This document shows positions 36,369 to 37,500 of a DNA stretch of 37,500 bases, one piece after another. Source of the DNA: Chrysomallon squamiferum (taxonomy: Eukaryota > Mollusca > Gastropoda > Neomphalida > Peltospiridae); assembly GCA_012295275.1 (NCBI GenBank), contig CM022675.1:850360-887859 (forward strand). The letters are read 5' to 3'. Position numbers and translations under genes: made by a program. Each line of letters opens with the position of its first letter. Within the stretch, counting starts at the first letter, position 1. The notes below the pieces were generated by a model. That model ran no database searches and was not told where the DNA came from. It saw nothing but the letters and a program-made list of their open reading frames with translations.

Positions 36369-36563
36369 AAACACACAACAGCTGACGTTTACGTGGACGG
36401 CTGCTGGTGATGAAATCGGCAGCGCGGGGAAACGGTCCAAAATTTCACACATCACAACACACGCCCTCAACTCCTGGGACATCGATGGGGGCCTGGCAGC
36501 AGATTTTGATGGGTCCCTGTCTGGCCTGGGAACAGAAATGGGTACATCAAGTTATAACATGAG
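36369..36563 (+). CDS. TFCP2: CP2 factor coding exon 2
   Basis: One base completes Gly7, then 64 codons and AG. The first part (NTQQLTFTWTAAGDEIGSAG and a basic KRSK) is less conserved. The second part, NSWDIDGGLAADFDGSLSG then LGTEMGTSSYNM, matches the D-DASLSGIG-ELG---Y-M signature of TFCP2/UBP1. Acceptor TTGTTTTCAG, donor AG|GTAATT. GC content and complexity stand out from flanking DNA. Confidence 0.93.
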
Positions 36564-37150
36564 GTAATTTGTTGTTTACTTTTTTTTTTTTTTTATCATA
36601 TTCATTTTTTTGTTTGATACTGAATCTGTTGTATGTATGTTTGTCTGTGCCTTTGTTTGTTGATTTGTCTGTATCTTTGTTTATTTGTCTGTATCTTTGT
36701 TTATTTGTCTATGTCTTTGTTTATTTATCTATGTCTTTGTATGTTTGTCTGTGTCTTTGATTATTTGTCTATGTCTTTGTTTATTTATTTATGTCTTTGT
36801 TTATTTATTTATGTCTTTGTTTATTTATTTATGTCTTTGTATGTTTGTCTGTGTCTTTGATTATTTGTCTACGTCTTTGTTTATTTATCTATGTCTTTGT
36901 ATGTTTGTCTGTGTCTTTATTTACTGGTCTGTATCTTTATTTGTCTCTGTCTTTGTATGTTTAGTTGCCTGTGTCTTTGTTTATTTTCTCTGTCTTTTTT
37001 TGTTTATTTGTGTGTGTCTTTGTTTAATTCTCTTTGTCTTTGTTTGTTTATTTGTTCTTTTAAAAAATATATTTATTTATTATTTGACCACATTACAGTA
37101 AATCTGTAAATTTCAGGTGTTTAAATGTTTTTTATTTTGTTTTATTCCAG
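36564..37150 (+). other. CP2 intron filled by a 20-bp minisatellite
   Basis: A 587-bp intron, of which about 36630-37050 is the minisatellite described separately. A poly-T run at about 36581-36594 follows the donor. Confidence 0.7.
36630..37050. repeat. 20-bp minisatellite with 100-bp higher-order period
   Basis: Units like TGTCTTTGTTTATTTATCTA repeat at 20 bp from about 36640 to 36930, then decay with length changes to about 37050. The variant pair ATGTTTGTCT-GTGTCTTTGA recurs at 36741 and 36841, a 100-bp (five-unit) larger period. Long frames rich in Cys, Leu, Phe and Val across it are artefacts of the repeat. Confidence 0.93.
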
Positions 37151-37201
37151 TGAAGCTCTCTTAGCTTTGCCAGTGTTTAAGCAGGAAAATCTAGAAAACG
37201 G
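37151..37201 (+). CDS. TFCP2: CP2 factor coding exon 3
   Basis: T completes Ser72, then EALLALPVFKQENLEN and GG. S-(A/V)LALP-FKQE is the invariant entry to the CP2 domain region in TFCP2, UBP1 and TFCP2L1. Acceptor TTATTCCAG, donor GG|GTGAGT. The next exon lies beyond base 37500. Confidence 0.95.
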
Positions 37202-37500
37202 GTGAGTTCCTTTTTAAAACAATATTTTAATTATTATCTTTTCATTTTTATTTATTAAAGTCAAACTGTATAATCCAGGCTTATGTAGATCAAATTAAAA
37301 TATGTGTTACTATGTTTGTGTTTTAAAGAATGGGAAAAATGTGTTTGTATATAAACATATTCATACCATAGTCATTATAAACATAAATATTGAAATATAT
37401 AAACATACACCAACCCATACACCACTTGTACATAATTATGGTATATAAACACACACAGGCACAGGCAGATTACAATTATTCAAACATAAATATTGAAATA
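37202..37500 (+). other. CP2 intron, partial
   Basis: AT-rich, with ACATAAATATTGAAATA occurring at about 37380 and again at the window end, suggesting another local tandem repeat that continues outside. No exon seen. Confidence 0.5.

Larger units (their letters stand above)
34668..36369 (+). other. TFCP2: Gene span begins: CP2/LSF-type transcription factor
   Basis: Start exon at 34668-34723, then coding exons at 36369-36563 and 37151-37201, continuing past the window. The 88 complete codons recovered match the N-terminal region of TFCP2/UBP1 (Drosophila gemini) proteins, ahead of the CP2 DNA-binding domain. Known for the family: oligomeric nuclear DNA-binding factors with broad roles in growth and development. 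Which vertebrate paralogue it corresponds to cannot be told; many invertebrates have one. Up to two duplicated 5' exons (21854 and 33558 donors) may feed this gene. Confidence 0.85.

Noticed and set aside
36633-37109. Overlapping long frames rich in Cys, Leu, Phe and Val
   Set aside because: They come from the 20-bp minisatellite, which is open in several frames, and lie in an intron between two good coding exons.

Overview
The window is AT-rich, intron-rich nuclear DNA from an animal. It is packed with microsatellites, A/T homopolymers and minisatellites, and holds the 5' parts of two conserved, divergently oriented genes. Both proteins are general animal proteins. The exon sequences look invertebrate, possibly mollusc or another lophotrochozoan, but the phylum cannot be fixed from this window. 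No bacterial operons, CRISPR array, rRNA or tRNA were seen.

Left half, minus strand (1877-19205): the first 14 coding exons of an extended synaptotagmin (E-Syt2 type). They join in phase into 453 codons: an N-terminal membrane hairpin, the SMP lipid-transfer domain, a complete C2A domain and the start of C2B. The 3' end lies beyond base 1. Its introns carry a probable pogo/Tigger-like element with a 12-copy, 22-bp minisatellite, a small terminal-inverted-repeat element, and decayed tandem copies of the 5' part of exon 3. The presumed promoter has a CCAAT box and a perfect NRF-1-type palindrome.

Right end, plus strand (34668-37500 and onward): the start of a CP2/LSF/grainyhead-type transcription factor (TFCP2/UBP1 family), with three exons that splice in phase. 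The coding start is assigned to exon 34668-34723.

Middle: a segmental duplication of about 3.4-3.5 kb. Copy A (19361-22900) abuts the E-Syt promoter and copy B (31208-34591) lies just before the CP2 start exon, in the same orientation, 11.8 kb apart. Each copy carries a CACGTG-type promoter motif and a probable 5' exon ending in the same GTAAGT donor, so the CP2 gene may have two duplicated alternative promoters. If spliced to the start exon, each 5' exon gives a short upstream ORF that stops just past the main AUG. A 15-bp difference between the copies keeps that ORF open.

Between the copies (22901-31207), a weaker minus-strand exon set (27595-27722, 29049-29118, 30339-30417) suggests an unrecognised gene whose internal exon was duplicated in tandem. 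The rest is low-complexity or unassigned sequence.
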